Source of the DNA: Akkermansiaceae bacterium
GTDB taxonomy: Bacteria > Verrucomicrobiota > Verrucomicrobiia > Verrucomicrobiales > Akkermansiaceae
Length of the DNA stretch: 64,000 nt
Direction: 5' to 3'
Assembly: GCA_947462535.1 (NCBI GenBank)
Contig: CANHPN010000003.1
Location: 59,875-123,874 of the forward strand
The notes under the pieces were generated by a model. It saw nothing but the letters and a program-made list of their open reading frames with translations. It ran no database searches and had not been told where the DNA came from. The translations under genes and the position numbers were made by a program. Shown here piece by piece: positions 35,487-44,559 of the stretch. The first letter of the stretch is position 1. Each line of letters begins with the position of its first letter.

Positions 35487-36971
35487 ATGACATCCGGAAA
35501 AGTATTCATCGCCGTGGATTTAGGTGCAGGCAGCGGTCGCGTGATCGCCGCGAGGACGGACTTCTCCAAGCTGGAGCTTGAGGAAATCCACCGCTTCGAC
35601 AATCCGGGGACGGATCTGCCGGGCGGATCGTTTTGGAACATCGTCGGGCTTTACCGCGAGATTCTCGAAGGCTTGCGCCGCGCGGTGGAGCGGCATGGGG
35701 AGAACATCGTCTCCATCGGGATCGATACCTGGGGCTGTGATTTCGGGTTGGTGGATGAAAACGGCGAGCTTCTTGGAATGCCGCACCAATACCGTGACCC
35801 GCGCTTCGAGGGGATGGCGGAGGCGATGCACGCGATCCTACCCGAGGCGGAAATTTACGCGCAGACCGGGCTGACGACGAATTTCTATAACAGCTCGCTG
35901 CATCTGCTGGCCGAGACGCGCAAGAAGAGCCCCGCCCTGCTTAATGCGGAGCGCCTGCTTTTCGTGCCGGACTTGCTGGCTTATTGGCTGACGGGCAGGC
36001 AGGCGGTCGAGAGGACGGTCGCCTCGACCTCGCAACTGATCGATCCGCGCACCGGCGACTGGGCGTGGGGGGTGATCGACGCGCTGGGCTTGCCGCGCAA
36101 GATTTTCGGAGAAGTGGTCGCGCCGGGCACCGTGCTCGGGCCGATCCGTGAGGAAGTGGCGGCGTTCATCGGCCGGGCCGGGATTCCGGTGGTGGCCACG
36201 GCTTGTCACGACACGGCTTCGGCGGTGGCCGGCATCCCGATGATCGGCAGCGGAAATCTTTGGTTGTCCTCGGGCACCTGGTCGATCATGGGCGTCGAGG
36301 CGGCCGAGGCGATCACCACGTCGGAGGCGTTCGAGCTGGGATTCTGCAACGAGCTCGGAGTCGATAACAGCGTCCGGTTTTTGAAAAACATCAGCGGCCT
36401 GTGGCTCATCCAGGAGTGCAAACGCCAGTGGGAACTCGACGGCGAGAAATTCGGCTACGCGGAAATGGCGGCGATGGCGAACGACGCCGAGCCCTTCACC
36501 GCCTTCATCGATCCGGACGACGCGAGCTTCGCCAGCCCCGGTGAAATGCCTGCCAAGATCCGTGCTTACTGTGAGAAAACCGGCCAACCCGTTCCTCTCG
36601 ATCACGGCCAAGTACTGCGGGTGGCCAGCGAGTCGCTCGCTCTCAAGTACCGCGTCGTGTCTGACCGGGTTCGTCAGCTAACGGGGCGTGATTTCACGCG
36701 CCTGCACGCGGGCGGCGGCGGCATCCAGAACGAGCTTCTCAGCCAGGCGACCGCCAACGCGCTCGGGATCGAGGTGATCGCCGGTCCGGTGGAGGCCACC
36801 TCTTGCGGCAACGTGATCACCCAGATGGTGGGCACCGGTCATCTGCCAGATATCAAGACCGGGCGGGATTTGATCCGGCGCTCGTTCGAGTTCCGGCTTT
36901 TCGCGCCCGGCGATTCCGCAGCGTGGAAAGCGGCGTTCCTGCGCTTCAAGACGGTGATCGGCCTGGATTGA
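35487..36971 (+). CDS. rhaB: rhamnulokinase
   Basis: FGGY kinase 'IAVDLGAGSGRVI', 'SIGIDTWGCDFGLVDENGELL', 'PHQYRDPR', 'NFYNSSLHLLAE', 'ACHDTASAVAGIP', 'LSSGTWSIMGVE'. Confidence 0.92.
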   Translation: MTSGKVFIAVDLGAGSGRVIAARTDFSKLELEEIHRFDNPGTDLPGGSFWNIVGLYREILEGLRRAVERHGENIVSIGIDTWGCDFGLVDENGELLGMPHQYRDPRFEGMAEAMHAILPEAEIYAQTGLTTNFYNSSLHLLAETRKKSPALLNAERLLFVPDLLAYWLTGRQAVERTVASTSQLIDPRTGDWAWGVIDALGLPRKIFGEVVAPGTVLGPIREEVAAFIGRAGIPVVATACHDTASAVAGIPMIGSGNLWLSSGTWSIMGVEAAEAITTSEAFELGFCNELGVDNSVRFLKNISGLWLIQECKRQWELDGEKFGYAEMAAMANDAEPFTAFIDPDDASFASPGEMPAKIRAYCEKTGQPVPLDHGQVLRVASESLALKYRVVSDRVRQLTGRDFTRLHAGGGGIQNELLSQATANALGIEVIAGPVEATSCGNVITQMVGTGHLPDIKTGRDLIRRSFEFRLFAPGDSAAWKAAFLRFKTVIGLD

Positions 36972-37146
36972 GGCTCGGGGAATCGGCAAGAAAAATGCTG
37001 CCAGGGAATCCGCAGCAAGCCCGGACAAACTACCGTTGCTCCGATCAAGGCCTGGCGGGGTTCGCTTGCCGAACCTCCACGGCCCCTGACAGCCCGAAGA
37101 GTCAAAACCAGCGCGGCGCGCGGAGCAATTCATTTATGCAGGTCAA

Positions 37147-37299
37147 TCATGTGGCCGGCAGCGCCCGCGACCACCTTTTCCGCTGGCTAGCGGCGTTCAT
37201 GAGGATTTCGGCGATTCTAGGGAGAGCGTCCTGAGGGCCGTCTTCGAAAAGGAGATTGATGAGCGGATCCTGGTGGGTAGTCTGTTTGTGTTCGTCCAT
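37147..37299 (-). pseudogene. truncated N-terminus resembling an IS256-type transposase
   Basis: MDEHKQTTHQDPLINLLFEDGPQDALPRIAEILMNAASQRKRWS..* truncated at 50 aa. Confidence 0.35.
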
Positions 37300-37409
37300 G
37301 GCTGGTGCTGTTTTGGTTTGAGCACCTCCAGTATCTGGTCTTGGACGGACGCCGACAACCCCGGTGGGTCGGGGGGGAGGTCGGCGGGCCTTTGCTGCGT
37401 AGCGGGCTT

Positions 37410-37490
37410 TTACAGACGAATCTTTACACTATCATTTTCGGCCGTGGAACTGGCGTAAAGCAGCACGTTGGAATCCAGAAACACAGGCGG
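37410..37490 (-). pseudogene. PIN-domain (VapC-like) N-terminal fragment
   Basis: 'PPVFLDSNVLLYASSTAENDSVKIRL*'. Confidence 0.45.
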
Positions 37491-37657
37491 ACTGGATTTC
37501 AAATTCCTGCCTGCGGGCGGGCAATTTTTACTGCTATTTTGAAAACAGCACCGATGAGGACTGCCAAGTTTCAAACCACCCGCGCTTCGGGAAAGTGCCG
37601 CGTCGGCAAGTCGCTGCTTGGAAATCACGGGAACGCGGTCATGGTTCCGCCGCGCCT

Positions 37658-38572
37658 ATGGAAGAAACCGGAACGAACGAAAAAGCCGCCGCCGAAGAGC
37701 CGATCCCGCCGCCGGGACTGCGGCAGGATTTGATGGTGCTGATGAAGGTGCGCCTGAATTTCTTCGTCCTGATCACCACGTTTTTCGGGTTCCTGTTATA
37801 TTCCCGCGGGGTGGAAATGAACTGGATGAAGCTGCTCCACACCATCCTCGGGACGGCGGCGGCGGCGTTCGGATCGGCGGCATTCAACCAGCTGATGGAA
37901 GTGGACCTGGATGCCCGGATGAAGCGCACGGCGGATCGCCCGCTGCCGTCGCGGCGGATGGACCCGCTGGTCGCGTTCGGCATCGGCTGGGTTTTATCCG
38001 CCATCGGGATCATCCATCTCGCGGTGCAGGTCGACCATCTCGCGGCATACCTAACGGCGGCGACGGTGGCGATCTACGTTTTCATCTACACGCCCCTGAA
38101 ACGCGTGAGCTCGACGAACACGCTGGTCGGCGCGATTCCCGGCGCGGTTCCGCCGGTGATCGGCTGGGTGGGCGCGGGCGGAAGCATTGGCTGGGAAGCG
38201 TGGTTTTTGTTCGGGTTGCTGTTTCTCTGGCAGCTCCCGCATTTCATCGCCATCAACTGGCTGTTCCGCGCGGAATATGAATCCGCAGATTACAAGATGT
38301 GGTCCAACCGCGATCTGACAGGGCGCAAAAGCGGACGGCTTTCCGCGATGTTCTCGCTGGTGCTCGCGGTCTTTTCGCTGCTGCCGGCTTTGCTGGGTTT
38401 CGCCAACTTGCTGTGGTCGATCATCGGGCCGCTGCTGGCCTTGGTAATGATGGCGCTGGCGCTGAAATTTTCGCGCGACGGCGAGCGAGCCTCCGCGCGG
38501 CGACTGTTTCTGTTCACGTTGTTGTACTTGCCGGTCGCATTGCTGGTTCTGGTGTTCGCGTGGAAAAGTTAG
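37658..38572 (+). CDS. ctaB: protoheme IX farnesyltransferase (heme O synthase)
   Basis: 'FNQLMEVDLDARMKRTADRPLPS', 'YTPLKRVSSTNTLVGAIPGAVPPVIGW', 'WQLPHFIAINWLFRAEY'. Confidence 0.93.
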   Translation: MEETGTNEKAAAEEPIPPPGLRQDLMVLMKVRLNFFVLITTFFGFLLYSRGVEMNWMKLLHTILGTAAAAFGSAAFNQLMEVDLDARMKRTADRPLPSRRMDPLVAFGIGWVLSAIGIIHLAVQVDHLAAYLTAATVAIYVFIYTPLKRVSSTNTLVGAIPGAVPPVIGWVGAGGSIGWEAWFLFGLLFLWQLPHFIAINWLFRAEYESADYKMWSNRDLTGRKSGRLSAMFSLVLAVFSLLPALLGFANLLWSIIGPLLALVMMALALKFSRDGERASARRLFLFTLLYLPVALLVLVFAWKS

Positions 38573-38583
38573 GCGGCGCATTT

Positions 38584-39300
38584 ATGAATGAGCTGATCGC
38601 ATCTACGGAACGCCTCGCAACCGAGTTGAGAGCTCTCGAATTCTCACCGCCGGTCGCATGCGTTTACCGGACCTTGGACTACACTTGGCAGGCGCACCGG
38701 CAGTATCTGGAACGCTTCGGCAAGGGAAGGAAGCGAGTCGTGTTTCTCGGCATGAATCCCGGTCCGTTCGGGATGGCGCAGACTGGCGTGCCGTTCGGGG
38801 AGGTGGCCGCGGTGCGGGATTGGATGGGGATTCAAGCGCCGGTCGGCAAGCCCGAGCCGGAGCATCCGAAGCGTTTGATCGAGGGATTCGAGTGCAGACG
38901 CTCGGAGGTGAGCGGCCGACGGCTGTGGGGGCTTTTTGCCGCGCGCTTTGAAAATGCCGGGGACTTTTTCAAAGATCACTTCGTGCTCAACTACTGCCCG
39001 CTGGTCTGGATGAGCACCAGCGGCGCGAATCTAACGCCTGACAAGCTTCCTGCCGTGGAGATGATACCCGTGGAGCAAGCGTGTCAGAAACACCTCCAGG
39101 AAGTGATCTCGTTGTTCAAGCCTTCCCGGCTGATCGGCGTCGGCGGGTTTGCGGAAGAGCGCTTGCGGCGCGCGGCCAAAGCCACCGGCAGTCCCGCGCG
39201 GATCGGTCGCATTCTGCACCCGTCACCCGCATCGCCGGCAGCGAACCGCGGCTGGGCGGAGGCGGCGGGCCGCCAACTCGCGGATCTCGGAGTCTGGTGA
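38584..39300 (+). CDS. SMUG1-type uracil-DNA glycosylase
   Basis: 'RVVFLGMNPGPFGMAQTGVPFGEV', 'HPSPASPAANRGWAE' family-3 UDG motifs. Confidence 0.88.
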   Translation: MNELIASTERLATELRALEFSPPVACVYRTLDYTWQAHRQYLERFGKGRKRVVFLGMNPGPFGMAQTGVPFGEVAAVRDWMGIQAPVGKPEPEHPKRLIEGFECRRSEVSGRRLWGLFAARFENAGDFFKDHFVLNYCPLVWMSTSGANLTPDKLPAVEMIPVEQACQKHLQEVISLFKPSRLIGVGGFAEERLRRAAKATGSPARIGRILHPSPASPAANRGWAEAAGRQLADLGVW

Positions 39301-39306
39301 CAACGC

Positions 39307-40161
39307 TCACTCCAAGGTTGCCCGGAGTTTTTGAATCAACAGCGCGTCTTCGTTGCGGTCGGCTTGTTCCAAGGCGTAGCTGAGATTGTTGAGCAGGCGC
39401 AGCAAGATGGTTCCCGGATCAACGGTCTGGCGCAGGATATTCCGCTGAGACCGGTTGAGCTCGGGGCTTTCGAGCAGTTCCGATTGGAGATGGAGTTCGC
39501 CACGGTCGAAGCAATCGATGACGAGAGGAAAGCCGTCTTCGAAGATCCGGCACATGAAGTGACCAGGGAAGTTGACCCCTTCGATTTCGAGATTGAGCCG
39601 GCGGCCCACGAGCATGAAAATCAAACAGAGTCCGAGAGGGTTCGAGCGGCCTTCCGCGACGCACCAGGCGAGATCCGAGTTTCTGGGATCGTGGTAATCC
39701 GTCTGGTTGCCGGTCATGCGTGTTCCTTCGAAGAGAAACGCGCGGAGCTCGTTCGCCGTTGTCACGCCGTCGTCGGCCGCTTCCTCCGCGAGAAGGTCGA
39801 GCGCGTCGGATAGAGGCTGGCGCAGCGAAATTCCATCGTGAAGAAAATCAGACAAACACCGGAGAAGCGCCTCGAAGGATTCCCAGTCCTCCTGCAAGGC
39901 GGCGGCACCACCGGTGGGTGCGATCCATTCGCACGCGAGCGTTTCACGGCGGGGCGGGCTGAGCATTTCCACGAGTAGCGCTTTTTCCCGCCTGCTCAGC
40001 GGGCGCGGCTGTGTGGCGAGCCATTCGCTGAGATCTCCGCCACAGAGGGAGAGGCGCTCCGCCACGCGTTTGCGGACTAACGGAGTTTCGTCATCAAGAA
40101 GCCGGAGAAGAGCATCGAGCTCATCAGGTGCGGGCGGCGCTGCGTCCATCGCAGGGATCAA
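39307..40161 (-). CDS. SirB1/transglutaminase-like family protein
   Basis: 'NPLGLCLIFMLVGRRLNLEIEGVNFPGHFMCRI'. Confidence 0.75.
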   Translation of the reverse strand: MIPAMDAAPPAPDELDALLRLLDDETPLVRKRVAERLSLCGGDLSEWLATQPRPLSRREKALLVEMLSPPRRETLACEWIAPTGGAAALQEDWESFEALLRCLSDFLHDGISLRQPLSDALDLLAEEAADDGVTTANELRAFLFEGTRMTGNQTDYHDPRNSDLAWCVAEGRSNPLGLCLIFMLVGRRLNLEIEGVNFPGHFMCRIFEDGFPLVIDCFDRGELHLQSELLESPELNRSQRNILRQTVDPGTILLRLLNNLSYALEQADRNEDALLIQKLRATLE

Positions 40162-40187
40162 AGTGGATCAGGAGACCGGGTGAAAAA

Positions 40188-40262
40188 TGGTGCGCGATAC
40201 TGGGTTCGAACCAGTGACCCCCTCCGTGTCAGGGAGGTGCTCTACCACTGAGCTAACCGCGC
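40188..40262 (-). tRNA. tRNA-Val(GAC)
   Basis: GCGCGGTTAGCTCAGTGGTAGAGCACCTCCCTGACACGGAGGGGGTCACTGGTTCGAACCCAGTATCGCGCACCA; cloverleaf and encoded CCA. Confidence 0.95.
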
Positions 40263-40333
40263 AAAGGAGACGCCCGCTAAGGGCGGGCGAAGCTAGGACG
40301 GGCGCGCCACCGGATGCAATCCCTTTTTTTGGC

Positions 40334-40372
40334 TAAAAAAGAGGCGGGAGATCTGAAGATCTCCCGCCTTTG
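40334..40372 (-). terminator. terminator downstream of the blaI-like fusion gene
   Basis: Minus strand: aggcgggagatct..agatctcccgcct followed by cTTTTTT. Confidence 0.75.
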
Positions 40373-40449
40373 ATAACCCTCCGGATGGCTGGCAAACAGG
40401 CGGGCGGCTCGAAAGCGCGACGTCCGGAGCCAGTTCCGAGGTTTTTTAA

Positions 40450-41160
40450 TTATTTCTTGGCGGCTTTCTTCGCGGCTTTCTTTGCAGGAGCGGCCTTCTT
40501 GGCGGCGGCTTTCTTCGCAGGTGCGGCCTTCTTGGCGGCGGCTTTCTTGGCGACCGTCTTCTTCACCGCTTTTTTGGCGGCTTTCTTGGCGCTTTTTGCG
40601 ACTTTCTTCACCGCCTTCTTGGCTGCCTTTTTAGCAGGAGCCTTTTTGGCGGGGGCTTTCTTCGCCGCTTTTTTAGCTGCTTTCTTGGCCGGGGCCTTTT
40701 TGGCCGGGGCTTTGGTTGCAGCCTTTTTCACGGCCTTCTTTGCGGGTGCCTTTTTGGCAGCTTTCTTCGGTGCTTTTTTTGCAGCCATAGTTTTGTGTCG
40801 TTGGAGTTCGCGTTCGATGTTTGTTTTCTCTTCCGGCGTTAATGTGCCGACGGAGAGGATAGCGAGGAGCGCCTCACCAAGGCGTCCTCCAAAAGCGTTA
40901 GTCAGGAAGTCGTGGGTCGCGCGCTGTACGATCACCTCCTGCGAATACGCGGCCGCGTAAACATGCGCCCTGCCGACCAGCGCGCGTTTGACGAGACTCT
41001 TGCGCTCGAGACTCTGCATCACGGAAAGAACGGTGGTGTAGGCCCGGTCTTTTCCATCAGGCAGCGTCTCGTGGACCGCAGCAACCGTCGATGGTCCTTC
41101 GTGCCACAAAACGGATAGGGCTTGAAGTTCGAGATTGGATGGATGGGTTGGCCGCGCCAT
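40450..41160 (-). CDS. BlaI/MecI/CopY-family repressor domain fused to histone-H1-like Lys/Ala-rich tail
   Basis: 'MARPTHPSNLELQALSVLWHEGPSTVAAVHETLP..AYTTVLSVMQSLERKSLVKR' (BlaI wHTH) through 'LTPEEKTNIERELQRHKT', then 'MAAKKAPKKAAKKAPAKKAVKKAATKAPAKK...' to the stop in one uninterrupted ORF. Confidence 0.85.
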   Translation of the reverse strand: MARPTHPSNLELQALSVLWHEGPSTVAAVHETLPDGKDRAYTTVLSVMQSLERKSLVKRALVGRAHVYAAAYSQEVIVQRATHDFLTNAFGGRLGEALLAILSVGTLTPEEKTNIERELQRHKTMAAKKAPKKAAKKAPAKKAVKKAATKAPAKKAPAKKAAKKAAKKAPAKKAPAKKAAKKAVKKVAKSAKKAAKKAVKKTVAKKAAAKKAAPAKKAAAKKAAPAKKAAKKAAKK

Positions 41161-41299
41161 AGGGAAGTCTCTTCGCTGACGACGATGAAACTAGTAGTTC
41201 GGATATTCGTCAAGTTGAAACGTGCGGAATTTAAAGAAATCCGAAATATTTTTCGGGCGGCGTTTCTGCTACTACGGAAGCCGTAGTTTGGAGTCCGCG

Positions 41300-42265
41300 T
41301 TACCGCGCGCCGCCACCTGTTTCCGGACGGATGATCTGCGGATCAATCTTCTTTAGCGCGTCCCACAGACCGTCGTCGGCGGGGTGGCCGTTAAAGAGGA
41401 CGCGTCCTTCGTTAGATACGAGGACGAAGACGGGCAGCGTCTGCACGCGGAGTTCGCGCGCCAGCGGGCTTTCCTTTTGATCGATGAGCCACGCTCCGGG
41501 TGGATTCGTGCCTAGCGGGCGGAGCATCTCGCGCGCGTTGGTTAGTAGTTCCGGCGAATCTTCGGGAAGCAGGCAAACCATCGCGACGCTCTTTGCACCG
41601 AGGGTTTTGGCGGTGATGATGAAGTCCGGCAGGCTGGCCTCGCACTCCTTGCTGGCAGGCGACCAGAAGTGGAGGAGCATAGCTTTTCTATCCGCCATGA
41701 GGTCCCTGAGAACGACGGCATCACCACCCCCGAGCGCGATGAGTCTGGTTTCAAAATCGATCCTCACCGCCTGCATCGCTTCCTCGAGCCGCATGCGCTC
41801 GATGTGCGGAGCGAAGGCGGATGCCTGGCGCGGGCTCAGCCAGAACGCCTCGGTGATGTGGGATTTGAATGCATCCTTGTCGCCTCTCTTGAGCGATGCG
41901 ATGGCTTGCACGTACTCGACGACGGCAAGCCAGTCTTCTTTTACTCCGAAGATCGCCGAGTCCTGGATCTTGAAAAGCTCGTGCTGTTTGAGGAACTCGG
42001 GAAGCATGGCTGCGAGGGCGGCGTCCTCGTGGCGGTCGATGTGATAGAGAAAGCGGGCTTCGAGAATCGCCTGTTCGGTGACGCCGCTTTTCCTCGCCGC
42101 CTCGATGACGGTCGCGAGGGCGTGGTCCGAGTCGCGCTCCGAGAGGAGGTTATCTAGCGCGGCCTCCCGAGCGCTTGCGGCGGCATTTCCAGATTGATTG
42201 GAAACGTCTGCCGTCGCGACGGTAACCAGGGCGAGTAACGAGAGGCAGGCTGCTGGAGTGCGCAT
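41300..42265 (-). CDS. secreted thioredoxin-fold protein without canonical CxxC
   Basis: Signal-peptide-like N-terminus; 'AMLLHFWSPASKECEASLPDFI' and 'LRVQTLPVFVLVSNEGRVLFNG' thioredoxin-like strands. Confidence 0.7.
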   Translation of the reverse strand: MRTPAACLSLLALVTVATADVSNQSGNAAASAREAALDNLLSERDSDHALATVIEAARKSGVTEQAILEARFLYHIDRHEDAALAAMLPEFLKQHELFKIQDSAIFGVKEDWLAVVEYVQAIASLKRGDKDAFKSHITEAFWLSPRQASAFAPHIERMRLEEAMQAVRIDFETRLIALGGGDAVVLRDLMADRKAMLLHFWSPASKECEASLPDFIITAKTLGAKSVAMVCLLPEDSPELLTNAREMLRPLGTNPPGAWLIDQKESPLARELRVQTLPVFVLVSNEGRVLFNGHPADDGLWDALKKIDPQIIRPETGGGAR

Positions 42266-42322
42266 GGGGTGAAAAAGAGAGCCGCCGGGAGAGCGGACTC
42301 TCCCGGCGGCGGTTTGAACGAA

Positions 42323-42739
42323 TCAGCGGACAGGAGGGATTACCATTTTCCGGCCAAGCACGACGATGTCTTTCGTCATGCCGTTGGCTTGCTTGATGGC
42401 AGCGGTGGGCACTTTATATTTCGAACTGATGCCGGAGAGCGTGTCTCCCGCGACGACAGTGTGGATGATGGCGGCACCGTTGGAGGGAGCCGTGGGAGCC
42501 GCCGGGAAATGGGTGTTAGTTTCCGGCATGGCGGGAGCGGCTGCCGTGGCGCTGCTATCCTCGTAAGCCGCCGGAGTGTCATAGACCGGGTTCGCGGGTT
42601 CGGTGAGCGGCGCGTTGACCTGGCCTGCGTCGGCGGTGCCGTAGGGATTGGACGTGTCGTAAGAATTGGCTTTTTGCGGGGCGCAGGATGCGAAAGCGAA
42701 TGTGAGAAGTGATGGAGCGAGAATGCGGATGTTTGTCAT
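42323..42739 (-). CDS. LysM-domain putative lipoprotein
   Basis: 'LLTFAFASC' lipobox; 'HTVVAGDTLSGISSKYKVPTAAIKQANGM' LysM. Confidence 0.88.
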   Translation of the reverse strand: MTNIRILAPSLLTFAFASCAPQKANSYDTSNPYGTADAGQVNAPLTEPANPVYDTPAAYEDSSATAAAPAMPETNTHFPAAPTAPSNGAAIIHTVVAGDTLSGISSKYKVPTAAIKQANGMTKDIVVLGRKMVIPPVR

Positions 42740-42829
42740 GATGTGGATGTAGCGGGATGTTGCGGGGTTGTGAAGAGCGGAAGTGGTGTGTGGGATTCTG
42801 ACTTAAACGTCGCAAAGCGGGATTTTCAT

Positions 42830-43642
42830 TCAAATGGAATCCGGGCGAAACCGGAAAAACCGCAACGCGGTCTCGCTCGTGTGACGGACCAATACTTCGA
42901 GCGATTCGCCGCGCAACGCAGCCAGGCGTTCTGCGGTTTCGCGGACGAATGCCGGTTCGTTGCGTTTTCCCCGGTGCGGTTCGGGCGCGAGGTAAGGCGC
43001 ATCGGTCTCGACCATGAACGATCCCGCAGGGCATTGGCAGGCGGTGTCGCGGACTTGATGCGCGGACTTGAAAGTGGCGACGCCGCCGAATGAAACGAGC
43101 CCGCCGAGATCGAGCACGCGCTTCGCGTTCTCCCACGGGCCGATGAAACAATGGAACACGGCGCGGACCGACGCGTGGAAATACCGATAGATCGCGAGTG
43201 CGTCTTCAAACGACGCCTGCCCCGCTTGGTCGCGGGTGTGGATGACGATGTTGAGGCGTGCGGCGGATGCGAGTTCGAAATGCCGACGCAGGAAATCGAG
43301 CTGCCGGTCGCGGAACGATTTCTCATCCCAACCTTCCGGCGCGGGGTGATAGTAATCCAGGCCGGTCTCGCCGATCGCGCAAACCCGCAGATCTCTCGTG
43401 AAGGCGGAGAGTCGGGCGACCGCATCGTCCGGCGCGTGATGCACGTCGCACGGATGAATACCGATGCAGGCATGAATTGCCGGATCTTCGGATAGGGCGA
43501 GGTTGGGCTGAATGTTCTCGAGACAGGTCGCAAGGGTCACCAGGCGGCTCACGCCTGCGGCGCGCGCGCGTTCGAGGAGGCCGGGGATTTCCTCCGGCTG
43601 GAAGCGATGGGAGGCAAGATGGCAGTGGGAATCGGTGAGCAT
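42830..43642 (-). CDS. tatD: TatD-family hydrolase
   Basis: 'MLTDSHCHLASHRF', 'CAIGETGLDYYHP', 'VIHTRDQ', 'FHCFIG', 'VETDAPYLAPEPHRGKRNEPAFV'. Confidence 0.92.
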   Translation of the reverse strand: MLTDSHCHLASHRFQPEEIPGLLERARAAGVSRLVTLATCLENIQPNLALSEDPAIHACIGIHPCDVHHAPDDAVARLSAFTRDLRVCAIGETGLDYYHPAPEGWDEKSFRDRQLDFLRRHFELASAARLNIVIHTRDQAGQASFEDALAIYRYFHASVRAVFHCFIGPWENAKRVLDLGGLVSFGGVATFKSAHQVRDTACQCPAGSFMVETDAPYLAPEPHRGKRNEPAFVRETAERLAALRGESLEVLVRHTSETALRFFRFRPDSI

Positions 43643-43647
43643 GGAAA

Positions 43648-44304
43648 TCAGCGGTGCAAGGCGGTAAGGAACGCCGCGACTTTTTGAAAGTCTTTGATTC
43701 CGGGCGAAATCTCCGCGCCCGAGGCGATGTCGAGAGCGGCGGGTTGCACGCTCATCGCGGCAAGGCCGGCGTTTTCCGGGACGATGCCGCCTGCTAATAT
43801 AATGGGGAGATGCGGATGCAGCCTGCGGAAATCCGAAGCCACCTCCCAATCGAAAACTTCGCCCGTGCCGCCGTAGATGCCCGGCGCGTGCGCGTCGAGG
43901 AGGACTGCGGCCGCACCGTATTGAGTTGCGCGTTCCAGATCCGCACGGGTCTTCACGCCGATCGCTTTGACGAAAGGAATGCCCGCGTCGCGAAATGGCG
44001 CGGCGTCCTCCGGGGTCTCGTCGCCATGGAGTTGCACCGCGTCCAGATAGCCCTCGCTGACTAACCGCAGCGGCAGCCCTGCGGGCTCGTTCACAAACAC
44101 GCCGACGCGGAGAATTTTTCCTGCGAGATCCCGCAGCCACGCCGCGTGGTCCGGGGCGAGGTAGCGTCTCGACTTCGGCCAGAAGTTCACGCCCAGCGCA
44201 TCCACGCCCAGCGAGACGAGTTGATCCGCGTCGTCCCGGGTCGTCACTCCGCAGATTTTCAGCGAGACAGTTGAGAGGTCGAGAAAGCGTTCAAGCAAGG
44301 GCAT
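43648..44304 (-). CDS. trpF: phosphoribosylanthranilate isomerase
   Basis: 'LKICGVTTRDDA', 'DAVQLHGDETPE', 'LLDAHAPGIYGGTGEVFDWE', 'ILAGGIVPENA'. Confidence 0.92.
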   Translation of the reverse strand: MPLLERFLDLSTVSLKICGVTTRDDADQLVSLGVDALGVNFWPKSRRYLAPDHAAWLRDLAGKILRVGVFVNEPAGLPLRLVSEGYLDAVQLHGDETPEDAAPFRDAGIPFVKAIGVKTRADLERATQYGAAAVLLDAHAPGIYGGTGEVFDWEVASDFRRLHPHLPIILAGGIVPENAGLAAMSVQPAALDIASGAEISPGIKDFQKVAAFLTALHR

Positions 44305-44559
44305 GGCGGCACCGTAATTGAAATCCGGAAGGAATAAACGCCGAACTTGTCGGCGACACGGCAGCACTCACGGTGAAAAATTTTTCAAAAATTCTTCTTT
44401 GTCAGTTTCTTAAAATCGTGCTCAACCCTGTCGCCTAACGCATCAAAGGTAGGCCTGCATGAGGGGGCGGAGATGCTTGATGGCTTGCCTGTAGCAGGAT
44501 GATGATTGACTGGATCATGGAGGTGGCGGGTTGTGCGCGCGGTAGGCGAGGGCTTTTTT

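Noticed and set aside
40450-40790. Repetitive tract considered as an intergenic satellite
   Set aside because: Stays in frame with the BlaI domain and encodes a coherent K/A/P tail ending at a stop before a terminator.
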